Below, piece by piece: positions 33,860 through 44,832 of a stretch of DNA of 64,000 nt; within the stretch, counting starts at the first letter, position 1; every line of letters begins with the position of its first letter. The DNA comes from Brachypodium distachyon (Eukaryota; Streptophyta; Magnoliopsida; Poales; Poaceae). The stretch is taken from contig NC_016131.3 in NCBI RefSeq assembly GCF_000005505.3, positions 18,621,501 through 18,685,500 of the forward strand. Reading direction: 5' to 3'. The notes under the pieces were generated by a model. It was not told where the DNA came from, did not search any database, and saw nothing but the letters and a program-made list of their open reading frames with translations. A program made the position numbers and the translations under genes.

Positions 33860-35162
33860 GGGGCCGTTTGGTCTGGGGCCGATGCTCGCCCTGCCGACAG
33901 TTGGCACGCCAACGGCTCCCCGGCTGTGATTTGGTTGACTGCCTGCATGTTGGCTCGACAACGCACGATTTCACAAAACCATATTTTTTACGCAGTTCAA
34001 TCGTTGAGTTACAGTCAGCACAAAACCGTCCGCAGAACCATATTTTTTGCGCCAATCCTTCTCACTTAACCCGAAACCGCTTTACTTAGGTGGTTTTGCT
34101 CGGATCTGACCGGTGGGGCGCATGTGTCAGGCGACACGCCAGCAATCCCGCTTCTGCTTGCCATGGCCTTCACACCGCTCGCTGCATCATCTAAGCCCGA
34201 GAAAAACGCCGACAACGTGAGGCAGCCGGTGGTGCCCCGCGGCCTCTCCTTCGACTTCTCCCGCCCGGACTTCGCCAAGGACGCTGGCCGCAGGGAACAA
34301 GCAGATGAGGGTTTCCCCTTGGTGGTGGCAGCGGGTGGGGGCCGCGCCAGAGCGGCGGCGGCCAGCGCTCGGAGGCAGCGACGGCGGAGGTAGCGCCCGC
34401 GCCCGCACGCTCCGAGTCTCCGTGGCGGCGGCGGCCCGTGCCTGGGGCAGCGCGATGGTTGCCAGTGTGCCCAAGGCAGCGGCGGCCCGCGCCAGAGACA
34501 ACAGCGGCATCGCGCGCGCCCAGGGGCTTGCTCGCGGTCGTCGTCCAGCGGCAGCAGAGCTCGCGCTCGTCGTCGGCGTTGGCATCACATGCGCTCGACA
34601 TCAGCGGTGGCAGCAGCGTGCGCATGACAGCAGCAGGGCTTGCGCTCGCGACGGAAAAAGAAAAGTTGAGCGGCATGGCTGGGGGCCTCCTCTGCCTCCA
34701 CTTCCATGACAGGTCCCTACGTATTGCCATGGGCAGTGAGCCCGAGAGGAATATCAGGAAGGGCAGCGGCAATGGCACGGCGAGCGAGCCAGAGGTCGAC
34801 TTCCGCACCATGCTCATCTGCTGCGCGCAGGCGGCCGTGGCCACAGGCGACCACCGGAGCTGACGTGTTGCCTGACATATGGGCCCCACCGGCCAGGATC
34901 CGAGCAAAACCACCTAAGTAAACGGTTTCGGGTTAAGTGAGAAGGATTGACGCAAAAAGTGTGATTCTGCGGACGGTTTTGCGTTAACCGTGGCTCGACG
35001 ATAGAGCTACCTCAAAAGGTGTGGTTTTGTAAAATTTATTCACCCACGGTAGTTTAGCTTTTCGCCCATGCACGGGTGAGTTGCTGGCGGCGAATTTGCT
35101 CGCCAAATCCTGGGCGAGACAACTATTGGCGTGGTGAACCGGGGCATAAACCAAACGAGCCC
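33860..35162. mobile_element. Long-TIR (Pack-MULE-like) element with a captured GRAS-gene fragment
   Basis: Long inverted arms: about 33990-34140 and 34865-35000 share CGTCCGCAGAA, CAATCCTTCTCACTTAACCC and GGTGGTTTTGCTCGGATC in opposite orientation. Weaker similarity extends out to the ends GGGGCCGTTTGGT and ACCAAACGAGCCC. The unique GC-rich core (34150-34860) contains host-like sequence: 34795-34860 on plus reads VDFRTMLICCAQAAVATGD, which matches the start of the GRAS domain (usually VDLRTLLIHCAQAVA). Another piece near 34224-34275 (PRGLSFDFSRPDF) is unassigned. A clean target duplication was not found, so Mutator superfamily membership is inferred from TIR length and gene capture. Confidence 0.65.
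34795..34860 (+). pseudogene. GRAS-domain fragment inside the long-TIR element
   Basis: About 22 codons related to the first leucine-rich region of SCARECROW-like GRAS transcription regulators, ending in TGA at 34861 where the right terminal arm begins. Too short to function; evidence of transposon gene capture. Confidence 0.65.
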
Positions 35163-36080
35163 AAAGTCTAGAGCGTTGTTCGAATGCAGGATGTATCCTT
35201 GCACGAATGCAGAAGGAACCTCGAGATCAGATAGACTTGATGTTTCCCTGCCTCCAAAAACTAGGCACTAGGAATTGTTGGCCGGGTGGCATCTCCTTCA
35301 TGGACACGGCAAGATACAGATCAGGAACTAACCAGGGAGAACTACATGAGCGTGGATTGAAAAAGAGGGAGATGACACGATGATAGCTACACGGATGAAG
35401 TTCGTGATGTGCTTCAACTTTGCACATCCACGAGACGAGACCACCACAACCATCAGTATGCACGCACCTGTGTCCGACAGGATCGGTATATCCTTATCAG
35501 TTGTAATCAGGGCTCTTAACCCCATGAACAAAGATGGGCAGCTCAAACAGACAAATGCCACCTACAATTGGAAACATAGAACTGGTGGCACCATTGCGCT
35601 TTTGCCCACCACTCTATTTCTGTCACGCCGCTCAGTTTGATGTTTTAGTGGTACTGTACAATCTTGCAAGACTGGTAGCTATGTTCAGTTCCACCAATCA
35701 GCGGTTTACTTATGTAGCGTCAAGAATCTATCCCTGTGAAGTTCCTGCAAAAAAAATCCGTTCCGAGCCAGGCCTGAGAATTCAGAAATAAGTCGCTCAG
35801 CAATTCACATTCATGGGGTCTAAAGAACGCAGGTACTATCAGTAAATCACATTCAGATGCTAGTAACGATCTATACTGAAACAGGAGAAGCCAAACCATT
35901 TTCCATCAGAGTAGTGATACATTAAACTTAACTTAAGACAGAGCAGCTAATTTCCGCATCTGACAAGGCCTAGAACAACGGCATCAGAAAGGTGTCTGTT
36001 ATTCCTCTGCGCTACCAAGTTTCAGCTAGAACGATGGCTGCAAATGCCATCTTTTCTTCTAGTCCTCCAGCATCGTTGTT
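35163..36080. other. Spacer and 3' UTR of the C2-domain gene
   Basis: No supported gene. The part nearest 36080 (about 35850-36080) probably carries the C2 gene's 3' UTR. Small open frames at 35227-35640 on both strands show no family resemblance. Confidence 0.4.
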
Positions 36081-37400
36081 CTAGAAGAAGGCTCGACTTC
36101 CATAGAACACCTTGGGAGACTTGTCCTGCGGGGCCCCGGCCGTCGGTTTCTTCGCCGCCGCGGTGCTCGAGTCGGTGCCGCTGGAGTCCGCGGGCGAAGC
36201 AGCACTGCCGCTCTTGTCGCTGCTGCCATTGTCCATGTCCAACGGGAGCTTCATCTTGGCCAGCGACTCGGTGAACTGCTGCATGCTCTTCATGTACATG
36301 TCCATGATCTCCTTCTGATTCACCTGCACCTCCTGCTCGAGCTTGAACCCGATCGGCGCCGGCGCCGGCTTGTCCACCGCGCTCTCAGACACGGCTGTGC
36401 AGGGCGAGTTCACCTGGACGGTGTGGGACGAATCGACCTCCGCCGCGTCCGCGGCTTCGGATGCCTTCTCCTCCTTCTGGCCTGCTGCTGATGAAAGGGC
36501 GTGGTTTCCTGACGGCTCCGAGGGGTTGGACTGCGGGGTGGCCGGGACGGCCGCGGCGGGGGACTGATCCGTGGTGGACACGCTGCTCACCGGCGTGTCG
36601 CTCCGGTAGGCGCCGGCACCGACCGAGTCGTCGGCGGTGCTGTTGTCCGTCGAGAAGCTCCGCACGACGCGCACGCCGGCGGCGTCGTGGGACTCTGTTG
36701 CGGCACCGTCCACGTCCTCTGACGTCAGGAGGCTCTCGGAGCTCTGCGGTTCCACGGCCGTGCACGGCAGCCCAACGTATTCTGAGAGCATGATCTGGTT
36801 TTCCTCCACGAGATTCAGGTCGGGGAACTCCATGTTCTCGTACTCTTTCCCCCCGTCAGCGGCGGCGTCCTCGTCCGCCAGAGCGGCTGGCTTGGGCGTG
36901 GGCGAGACGGGGATGACCTCGGGCACGACCCCGATGTAGGAGAGCTCGAGCTGCAGGAACCCGGCCGGGGAGTGGAAGAGGTCGTTGGTGGAGAGCGGGA
37001 ACTCGGCGGCCAGGGTGCCGCCCTCGGCGGCCACGACGTCCGGGAGCGGCACGAGGGCGAAGCCCAGCAGCTGGTCCTGCAGGTAGTTCTTGACCCGGCT
37101 GAGCATCCACACCTCGCAGCGGAGCGGCGCGTCGACGTCCCGAGCGCGCACGCCGACGCGCACCGACTGGTCGAACACCGGGTTGCGGCCGCCGCCGTTG
37201 ACGACCTGCGTCGACACCGCCGGCGCGCCCTGCCCCGGCAGCGACAGCCGCGTGTACACGTCCTGCTTGTGGTAGATGCAGATGTTCTGGATGTCCCGCG
37301 CGCTCCGCACGTGCACGTCCACGTACCCGATCAGCTCCTCCTCGCCCCCGCCGTTCGCCGGCACAGAGACCGCCTCCATCGGCTGCTGCTGCGACTCCAT
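36081..37400 (-). CDS. C2-domain protein (plant SRC2/CaLB-like family)
   Basis: Single coding exon, ATG at 37400 to TAG at 36081, 439 residues (MESQQQPMEAVSV- start). A C2 domain covers about residues 20-150: IGYVDVHVRSARDIQNICIY, then QDVYTRLSLPG, NPVFDQSVRV, and LGFALVPLPDV. C2 domains of this type bind membranes or lipids, often with calcium. The remainder is a long acidic, Ser/Ala-rich, probably disordered region with an EFPDLNLVEENQ motif (LxLxL-like) near residue 200. A final conserved block near residue 370 reads EIMDMYMKSMQQFTESLAKM, followed by a KVFYGSRAFF end, as in grass and Arabidopsis proteins annotated as calcium-dependent lipid-binding family. An in-frame upstream ATG exists at 37538, but a splice acceptor at 37425 shows that region is intronic. 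Molecular partners are unknown. Confidence 0.88.
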   Translation of the reverse strand: MESQQQPMEAVSVPANGGGEEELIGYVDVHVRSARDIQNICIYHKQDVYTRLSLPGQGAPAVSTQVVNGGGRNPVFDQSVRVGVRARDVDAPLRCEVWMLSRVKNYLQDQLLGFALVPLPDVVAAEGGTLAAEFPLSTNDLFHSPAGFLQLELSYIGVVPEVIPVSPTPKPAALADEDAAADGGKEYENMEFPDLNLVEENQIMLSEYVGLPCTAVEPQSSESLLTSEDVDGAATESHDAAGVRVVRSFSTDNSTADDSVGAGAYRSDTPVSSVSTTDQSPAAAVPATPQSNPSEPSGNHALSSAAGQKEEKASEAADAAEVDSSHTVQVNSPCTAVSESAVDKPAPAPIGFKLEQEVQVNQKEIMDMYMKSMQQFTESLAKMKLPLDMDNGSSDKSGSAASPADSSGTDSSTAAAKKPTAGAPQDKSPKVFYGSRAFF

Positions 37401-38040
37401 CAAGAGAAAACCTCTGCTGCTAGCCTGCAACTGTACCCACAGCAACGAATCGAAGGAAATTTCCATATAAGATTGCGATAATTTCCCATGTAAAGTACTA
37501 AATCGGAACAGGTGGAAGAGAAACAGATGGATGGTCAAAATCCAAGATTAGGTGCGCAGGGTGTAGACGAGGAGGAACTGTCGGCAGATGCTTACTACTA
37601 CAGCGAGCCAAACCGCACCACCAGCTCCTCTAGGTTCTTGAACAGCCGCTCGCTCGTTTTGCAAATTATCACCACTCCGACTCGATTCAGCTACTATACT
37701 ACTCAAACAGCAGGAGGAGACAAACAACACCTAAAATAGAGCTCCAGCGCCAACAAGAGGAGTCCTTCCCCCAGCCGCAACACTACCGCAAAAGGCGATC
37801 AAATTGATGCATAGGGTTCCATCCCAATAAAGGGAAAGGCGCAAGCAAGAGCTCAAATCCCATGGCAGAAAAAGGCAAGAAAAAAAAAGGAAATCTCAGA
37901 GCAGAACATGAGGGAGAGATTCGATGTCCAGCTTACCCTGTCCGTCGTCCTCGAGAAGAAAGAAGCAGCACCACTGGAATCACGCGGAGGAGGAGGAGGA
38001 GCAGCGGGCCGGGTGCAGGGGCAAGGGGGGAGGGGCTCGA
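37401..38040 (-). promoter_or_regulatory. 5' UTR, 5' UTR intron and core promoter of the C2-domain gene
   Basis: Donor GTAAGC at 37936-37931 and acceptor TTGCAG just above 37424 define a 512-bp intron in the leader, leaving 24 nt of UTR before the ATG. The first, non-coding exon would run from 37937 to roughly 38040. Leader introns are common in plant genes and often raise expression. Confidence 0.6.
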
Positions 38041-40600
38041 GGATATAACGCCAAAGCCAAAGGGAATTAGGGCAGTAGCACGGGATTTGTTTATACTAGT
38101 CGCCTTTGCTTGCTTGCCTGACCGCCTTTCTTTTCTTTCCACTCCATTCACCTAACTTAAGCTTACTAGCTTTGTTTCCGTTTTCCTTGTTCAGCTTGTG
38201 CGATCAGCGAGGGGCATAGTACTACGTACACGGTATTATTGGCATGCGTGGGCTTTACTAGAGTGGTGAGCAGTAATTCAAAAGCGCTTATCTCTCCGGT
38301 CGACCGTGGAGTGCTGCTCGCGACCGCACACTTAGCCGTCAGCCAGTCTATACTGCACATGTTGCGGAGAATCGAGAAATTGTTACTACTGCTGGTACTA
38401 CTCCTACACGTTGCTTTTTTAACGGACCGGGTGGAAAAATACGGGAGCGGGGAGGAAAAGGGTCGCAGAAAGTCGGGGGAGGGAGCCGAGGCAGCAGCGG
38501 GTGCCAAAAAGTCAAAGGGATTATTCCGCCGGCCTGTCCGGGCTTGGAGGCTTGCGGCGGCAGCGCGTGACGAGGGGAGCCAATGGCGTGCGCCCACCTG
38601 CCGTGGGGCCGCCGCGTACGCCATGGAAAGAAGGCTTTTTTCATGGCTGCGTTTTCTTCTTTCTTTTTTGTTCAACCGGAACCGTCTGGGAGAGTTCGGG
38701 CGCGCGGGTGGGTGTGGTTGTGGGTGGGGACGCGTCGCTGTCGGCTTGGGGGACCCGGCGCGACCGCACGCTTGCGCAGAGTTTTCAGAGTGGATATCAT
38801 CCCTTTCTCTGCTCTGCTCTTGCTCTGCGGCCGCCATCATTCGCCGCCTCCTCGCTTCATCGGCGGTGACTAGCGGTGCAGGTGCATGTCAGGGAAGGGG
38901 GGTGGGCTTTTTTTTTTACAGCTCCGTTTTGCTGCATTTGCGGCTTTTGCTTGCTCGGTGCACGGCAGATCGAAGAGGAGCATGGTGCATGGGCAGAGGC
39001 AGAGGCAGACGACCGACGTGGCCTTTCCGGCGGTGGCCCTGCGCCGACGGGATCCGTGGGCACTTGAAATCATTTCAGTATCTTTGGATAAGCATTCGGC
39101 GTACCGCTGGGCAATATCCAAACATAAGCGTGAGGCGATGTACTTCCCGTCAAAAAAAAAGCTGAGGCGATGTACATTAATTAACAAAACCGTATGGGAA
39201 ACTTTTAAAACCACATGTGCGATTTAAACATCTTCACCAAGCTCGATAAACTACTAACAAACTAGTGCAGTGTACGTATGCTACTACTGTATGAGGAGTT
39301 TTTTTTTCTGTGGGTGTGGTTTGGTTTTCGCACGAGGTCTTGTTGGGTGTGAGTGTATTTTTTAGTCACTAGTGTTTTGTTATTTGAGGCGTTTGGGTGT
39401 TCATCAAAAACTCTCAAAAATCCGAAACAATAGCGTTTTTTAGGAAAACACTAATACGAGGAGTGTTTTAATTTGGTTAAAAAAATGATGTGTTTTGTGA
39501 GGAAAGCTAGAGATAGCCCCTCAAAATCCTTCGTGTAACAAACAACCATTTGGGGTTTCTAATGTTTTTCAATTTAGAGTGAATAATACCCTAAATTTAT
39601 TTTAAATGAAAAACTTTAGTACCAAACAAGCGTTTAGGGAGAGCATTATTGATCTCTCGGCCTTCATCCAAGAGCCCAAGATAATGCACACAAGCCACGA
39701 TGGAATACACCGTCGTTTCACTGAGTCTAAAGGAAGAAAAAAAGATGATTCGGACAAATATGCGTTAACTGAAAAAAGACACGATGAAGTTTCACTGTTT
39801 CACACAGTGCTTTTGGCGCTTCTGCATCTAGATAGTTTACATAAGATCAGCAGGTGCCCGGTGCCCGCTGCACGAGTTGTGCGTGGCGATCTTAGCCCAA
39901 AACGCGATGGATGTTGTGTTCCACGTATCGACGAAGCATATATGTTTGTCGTGGCAAACTGAGAGTTGCCGTCTTGTTCCACGTATGGAGCAGTTTTCAG
40001 AACTATGATGCGCACGTACTCCGCAGGCTATGACGACGACACGCGTGAAACAACGTCGGTGGGTACGGTGCATGCATGTTGGACCGCCGTGAGGTGGTTC
40101 TCGGAATTTCGGCGCCTAAGCATGCTTTGAACGGCGTTTTACTCGCCAGGTGTGTGGTCGTGAGACCGGAAATGCCACGTATTTGCGATGGTGTGCTCGA
40201 TATTAAAGGGAATCACATTCATCTTCTAAAAAAGAACCAATGTACGGAGTACATGCATTGCAGCTCTATGGGTCAGTCACATGGTTGGACCATTTCACAC
40301 ATCTGTGGAAAGATTTCTCTCATGCAACCTGGATTTCAGGTGTCACTGATTTAGAAAAGTCTGATTTTGGATTCCTCAGGTGTGGCAAAATATTGTGTCT
40401 CAATTTGGATTGCCCCACCTTAAACAATAAAATGTGCATGGCAAAAAAGTGCGACAAATGTTAACCATCTTAATATACCAACCAAACATGCCCTAACATA
40501 GCAAATGATATATAAAACCACGTCAAATGGTTAGGATAAAAAGTGAAGTTTACTTCTATTTAAAAGATGTCACGGAGGATGAGTATCAAGTATCAGGTGG
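38041..40600. other. Gene-free interval
   Basis: GC-rich from 38430 to 39060, with many overlapping frames on both strands (longest 308 codons) that lack any recognisable domain. From about 39340 to 39632 there may be an AT-rich element with weak CTTGTTKGGT termini. Nothing firm. Confidence 0.35.
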
Positions 40601-40614
40601 CAACCAGTATTAGG

Positions 40615-40834
40615 GTGCGTTCTTTTCGGTTTCTAGACCGGCTTATTTTAGAAGTTGTCCTCGTCTAGCTTTCTGGAGAAGCCGCATCACAAATTTAACT
40701 AGACTTTCAAAACAGTTTAAACCAAACTAGATTGGTAGTTTAATTAAATTTAGGTAGCGACTTCTCCAAGAAACTGGAATAGAATAGCTTGTTAGAAAAG
40801 CCGGTACAGAAAGCCGAAAAAAACTGACCCTCGG
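40615..40834. mobile_element. MITE with about 28-bp inverted ends
   Basis: The left end AGGGTGCGTTCTTTTCGGTT and the inverted right end AGGGTCAGTTTTTTTCGGCT, each followed by TTCTNNACCGGC, are clearly related. The interior holds a second inverted pair (GACTTCTCCAAGAAACTGG against CTTTCTGGAGAAGCC). Probably hAT-derived; the target duplication is not clear. Confidence 0.6.
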
Positions 40835-41104
40835 TTTGTGCAGGTCGATCGGCAAACTCTTTAAGAAAGAAGCACGCCAGCTTTTCCACCGCCAGGGGTC
40901 TGTCCATGTAACTTTTTATCTTGGTGCTCAAGGACACATGCGGATGTAAATGCTATGACCTGAAAGGTGGCATCAACTTGTACTTGATTGCTAGCTACTC
41001 GAGTGTGAGTATCTGCTTGCATGACGATCCAAATCTGCAATAACCTCTTGCCGTAGTTACCTGGTTGCCAAAGGCTTCTTCTCTCGCAGTAGATTTTCAA
41101 TATT

Positions 41105-41257
41105 AGGTGAGGAAATAATAAGATTTCGGTGGGACAAATACACTACAATTTCTATTTGTTTCTTATTTCCTTTTTAATTCTTTACTTATGATAAAAGAAT
41201 TTTAAAATTTATTGAGTGGGGCGGACCCCACCCAATCACATGGCTGGTCCGCCCCTG
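41105..41257. mobile_element. Truncated hAT-type terminus
   Basis: The right end GGTCCGCCCCTG (inverted CAGGGGCGGACC) is the common plant Ac/hAT terminal sequence; next to it is the typical GTGGGGCGGACCCCACCCAA. No convincing partner end was found to the left. Confidence 0.45.
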
Positions 41258-44200
41258 TTCTCTCGTCCTCCCACTAGCAAAGCCATACTTGTAACTTCCC
41301 TAATAAAATCGTGATACAAAAATACATTCTCACCCAAAGTGTAATAATCATGCAGCACTGCAATCACACTACTGCTAGATACAGATCGGACGTTGTTAGC
41401 AGTGTAGCACTGCCACAACTTTCGACTGGAAGAAGGGAAAACAGATCCGAGGTGCATGCACCGGCCGGCCACAGTGTTCTCACACTCTTCCCCTTGATGA
41501 AATATCGCCATTGATTAATTAGGCAGGATGCACGACGCGGATCGAGATCCAAGCCCCAGCTGCCGCTATATACAGTGAGTTTTAGTTGCCATAGTACGTA
41601 CTATAGCCTACCACGGCGATCAGGCGACACGACATACCCCTGTTCCGATCTCGTGCAGTTTAACTGTTTTGCCGTGCAATAATGGCCACGATACGGGACA
41701 GATATGCATGCAAAATTGAGCATCGTAACGGCCGATGATAAGGCGCGGTGACCGAGTCCTGTGCCGGTGTACACATGCAGCTAGCTATATATAGATGGTT
41801 ACGTACGAGCATGGTGTACGTGTAGAGCCGGCCTTAGCTAAGCAGCTGGGCTGGGCGGCTCACCGAGCTTTCTTCCAACTTCCAAGCCGGGGCGAGGAAA
41901 ATACGGTCGTCACTTTCCACGGAATTGAATGCGTATCCTATCCCTATCCACGCAGGCCCCATCCGGTTCGAGTCGTCGTGATTGACACGGTCGAGTGGCA
42001 ACAAATGCTGGTGATGCACGCCGCAGGGACGTTCAGTTTGGCTCCATGCATGCCTCGTTGTTCTTTACCTTAATTGCAGATGGACTTTGAAGGGGAATGG
42101 TATGGAACGTTTACCTTCTCCATAGCTGACAAAACCCAATGAAGATGAAAACATATGGAACCTGAAGAAACTTCTGTCGGAAAGGACAGCTGTAGCTAGC
42201 TAACCACTAAGTACATATCTATACCTCTGCGTAGAAACTGTCCGAGGAGTGAGTGATCCATAATTCCATACGGCCTTTGGGAGATCGCGGTCACTGGGTA
42301 CAAAATGAACAAGGTTGTTGTTCAGAAAAACCTGTACTAATAAAATCTGAAGAAACTTTTGTCAAGAACGGCTGATAAAATCACTCAAGGACGGAGATAG
42401 AGGCCAAAAAAAGAAGAGATACCACAAGGATCGATCCAGGACCGCACCGCCGTACTGTCTCGAGGATCCGGTGGTTAATTAACAGCGCATTTAAACAGGA
42501 GCTCGATGGCGCTCCGTGCCATTTAGCGGCTGGAACGCAAGCAGCAGCTGAGGTCCCGGACGAGATCGCGCGATCGAATCTATGGTCCCTCCGGAAAAAC
42601 ACTTGCTCCCAAAAACAAGAGATCCGTCATAATAAGCCGCGCCGCGGAACAAAGCACCTCCCTCGCCATCGGCACATGGCCATTGCCGCCGCGTCCGTAC
42701 GGCCTGGAATCAGCATCTGGGTGCCGGCCTGCCGGGGAATCGCTTATTATTCGGCGAGCTCGCATACACCGCGTTTGGCGAGAATTTCCCAGTCCGATGC
42801 CTCGATCCACCGGTTCAGGCCGGGATATCTTTCTCTCTTTCTTTTTTCTTCGTTCAGGTTCCGTGTTGCACTCGGGCAGCAGAGGTAGCAGCAACGGCAT
42901 GCATCGACACACAGTTCGCTCCCAAGCGCGAGCAAACACGGTCTTTCATCATTGGGGACGAGGACACGACAGAGGCTGCGTGAGTTCGGTAGGAAAAGGA
43001 ACAGCGGCAGGGATCTATTTACAGATCACGGGCACGTACATAGTACTCCGTAGTTTATACGAGCCGCCAGGTAGGTACTAACAACGATCGGGTGCGTATT
43101 TTATTTGGCGGCCGGCCGGCTGCTGCATGAGGACCTTTGTTGGCCCCCGTCGGCGAAGCGTCAGTCAGGTCTCCGGCCCCCGGTTTGGAATCTGTTGAAG
43201 CTTTTTTCTATGTGATGACCACGGACAACCACCACCCATTTAAGATTTCGGAGTAGTAAAAAAGATGGGAATGCTTGCTGGCTGCTTTACGACAGGGCTT
43301 TTGCTCACGCGCACTGTTCCTGACTCTTCCACAAGTGGTGTACTATATCCATTTTATTTCTGAACCCTGAACAAGTGGTAATATGGTTATGTGGGTATAG
43401 TATAGTATACTTTGAGTCTGAAAGATATCCTACCTGTAGACTCGTTGTTGCAAGCTGTTAAACTCGCGACTCGGGAGGGAAATTCGGCTTGCTCGCCGAG
43501 TTAATTTATATGGCCTGTGGCCCTCTTCACGTCTCGATTGGGTTTGGTCAAATGTATACACATCTCCATCGGAGTACGTGAACGATCAAGCAGATTGGAA
43601 TCGACGTCACAGGTCGCATCCTCGCAAGCACACACACTCTAGCTGTAAACAACAGAAACATGAGGATGAGCGAGTCAGCTCAGCTCTGGAGCCTCAGATG
43701 GCGCAGCGCAACAGGATAGCGTCCACGGAACTGTGGTTCTCCTGGTTCGTTAGGCAGGTCGTTTTCTGACGCTAAAATTTTTGTGCGGATGGGAGCGAGC
43801 AAATCTCTCTCCAGAGCGGCAACAATCATCTAGTGGTGGCAAGGAACAGGGAGCAACCGGGAGACGGGTCCTAGCTCCAGCTAGCCAGGACAGCGACATG
43901 AGAGTATGCAGATAAGCAGATTGTGCAGTGTACTGGAGCTGATCCTCACTGTGCTGCCACACGAAATTCGTGAATATTCAGCCAAGTATTTACTCATCCC
44001 TAGTTCATGTGTTGCATCTCTTTTAAATTTAGGAACCAGTGTAGTCATAGACGGAGGGGACTCTGCTCATGCCAGCCAGCCGGTCAAGGAATGGTCGGCA
44101 GGTTTGATCCATCACAGCTATCCATAATCACAGCAACAAGCATCACTGCAGACGTCACGAGGTATGTTCAGTAGTGCCAGTTCAATCCTACTGGAAGGAG

Positions 44201-44832
44201 CTTCTATACACATCAGACAGATGGGCTAAATGGTCAAAATGCCTGAGTTACAAATCAGCAGATCTTATCTGGCAGAAACACCTTGGATTCATATGAAAAC
44301 ATACCAGCTGGAGCAGGAGCAGGAGCAATCAAGACATGTTTGCAGAACAAGTCACACTAGATAGCAAGGTGCAGAGGAATTTGGACTCCAAAACATCAGG
44401 TAAAAAAAGACATGGTTTGGCTATCCAAACATTCCCCTCACCTCAGGAAGCCAAGCAAACATACGGCATTACCACCCTAACATCCTATACACAGCTACAA
44501 CTCAGTACCACATAAGTACCTTAGCAACAACTCAAATCCTCCCTAAATACTACATGAATCCTCCTCACCTCGACCGATGTTAGTAACCAACCATCTAACC
44601 GTCCATCCATCGCTCGCAGACCACATATGTATTCACATCGCCGAACCAAAAGCCAGCTGTTATTTACACATGATCATCGCGCCCCATCATTACTGGGCAG
44701 CTCCATTCTCAATACCCAGACCAAGAACAGAGCAGACGAGCTCATAGACAAAACGAAGCATAATTTCTGCATTTCACCATATCAGTGGTGCAGTACCTAG
44801 CCAGCTTGTAGCTTTGCAAGATTAGTAGTGCA
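41258..44832. other. Gene-free interval
   Basis: No supported gene or RNA was seen. Open frames of up to 132 codons (for example 42683-43081) show no family resemblance. A MITE-like scar (AGACGGAGGGGA) is at about 44050. The stretch 44200-44830 is probably the 3' UTR and downstream region of the ARM-repeat gene. Confidence 0.4.

Larger units (their letters stand above)
31923..33860. promoter_or_regulatory. MO25 upstream region and gene-free spacer
   Basis: GC-rich, CpG-dense from 31920 to about 32260 (probable 5' UTR and core promoter of the MO25 gene), then AT-richer. Open frames on both strands in the GC-rich part are compositional. Holds a poly-C tract at about 32785-32803 and a MITE at about 33080-33324. 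Confidence 0.45.

Noticed and set aside
34187..34913. 240-codon and 133-codon minus-strand frames inside the long-TIR element
   Set aside because: They read through the terminal arm and the antisense of the captured GRAS piece; no recognisable protein.
38239..39165. 308-codon plus-strand open frame, with several others in the same region
   Set aside because: GC-rich compositional frame; no domain, no splice-linked neighbours and frames open on both strands.
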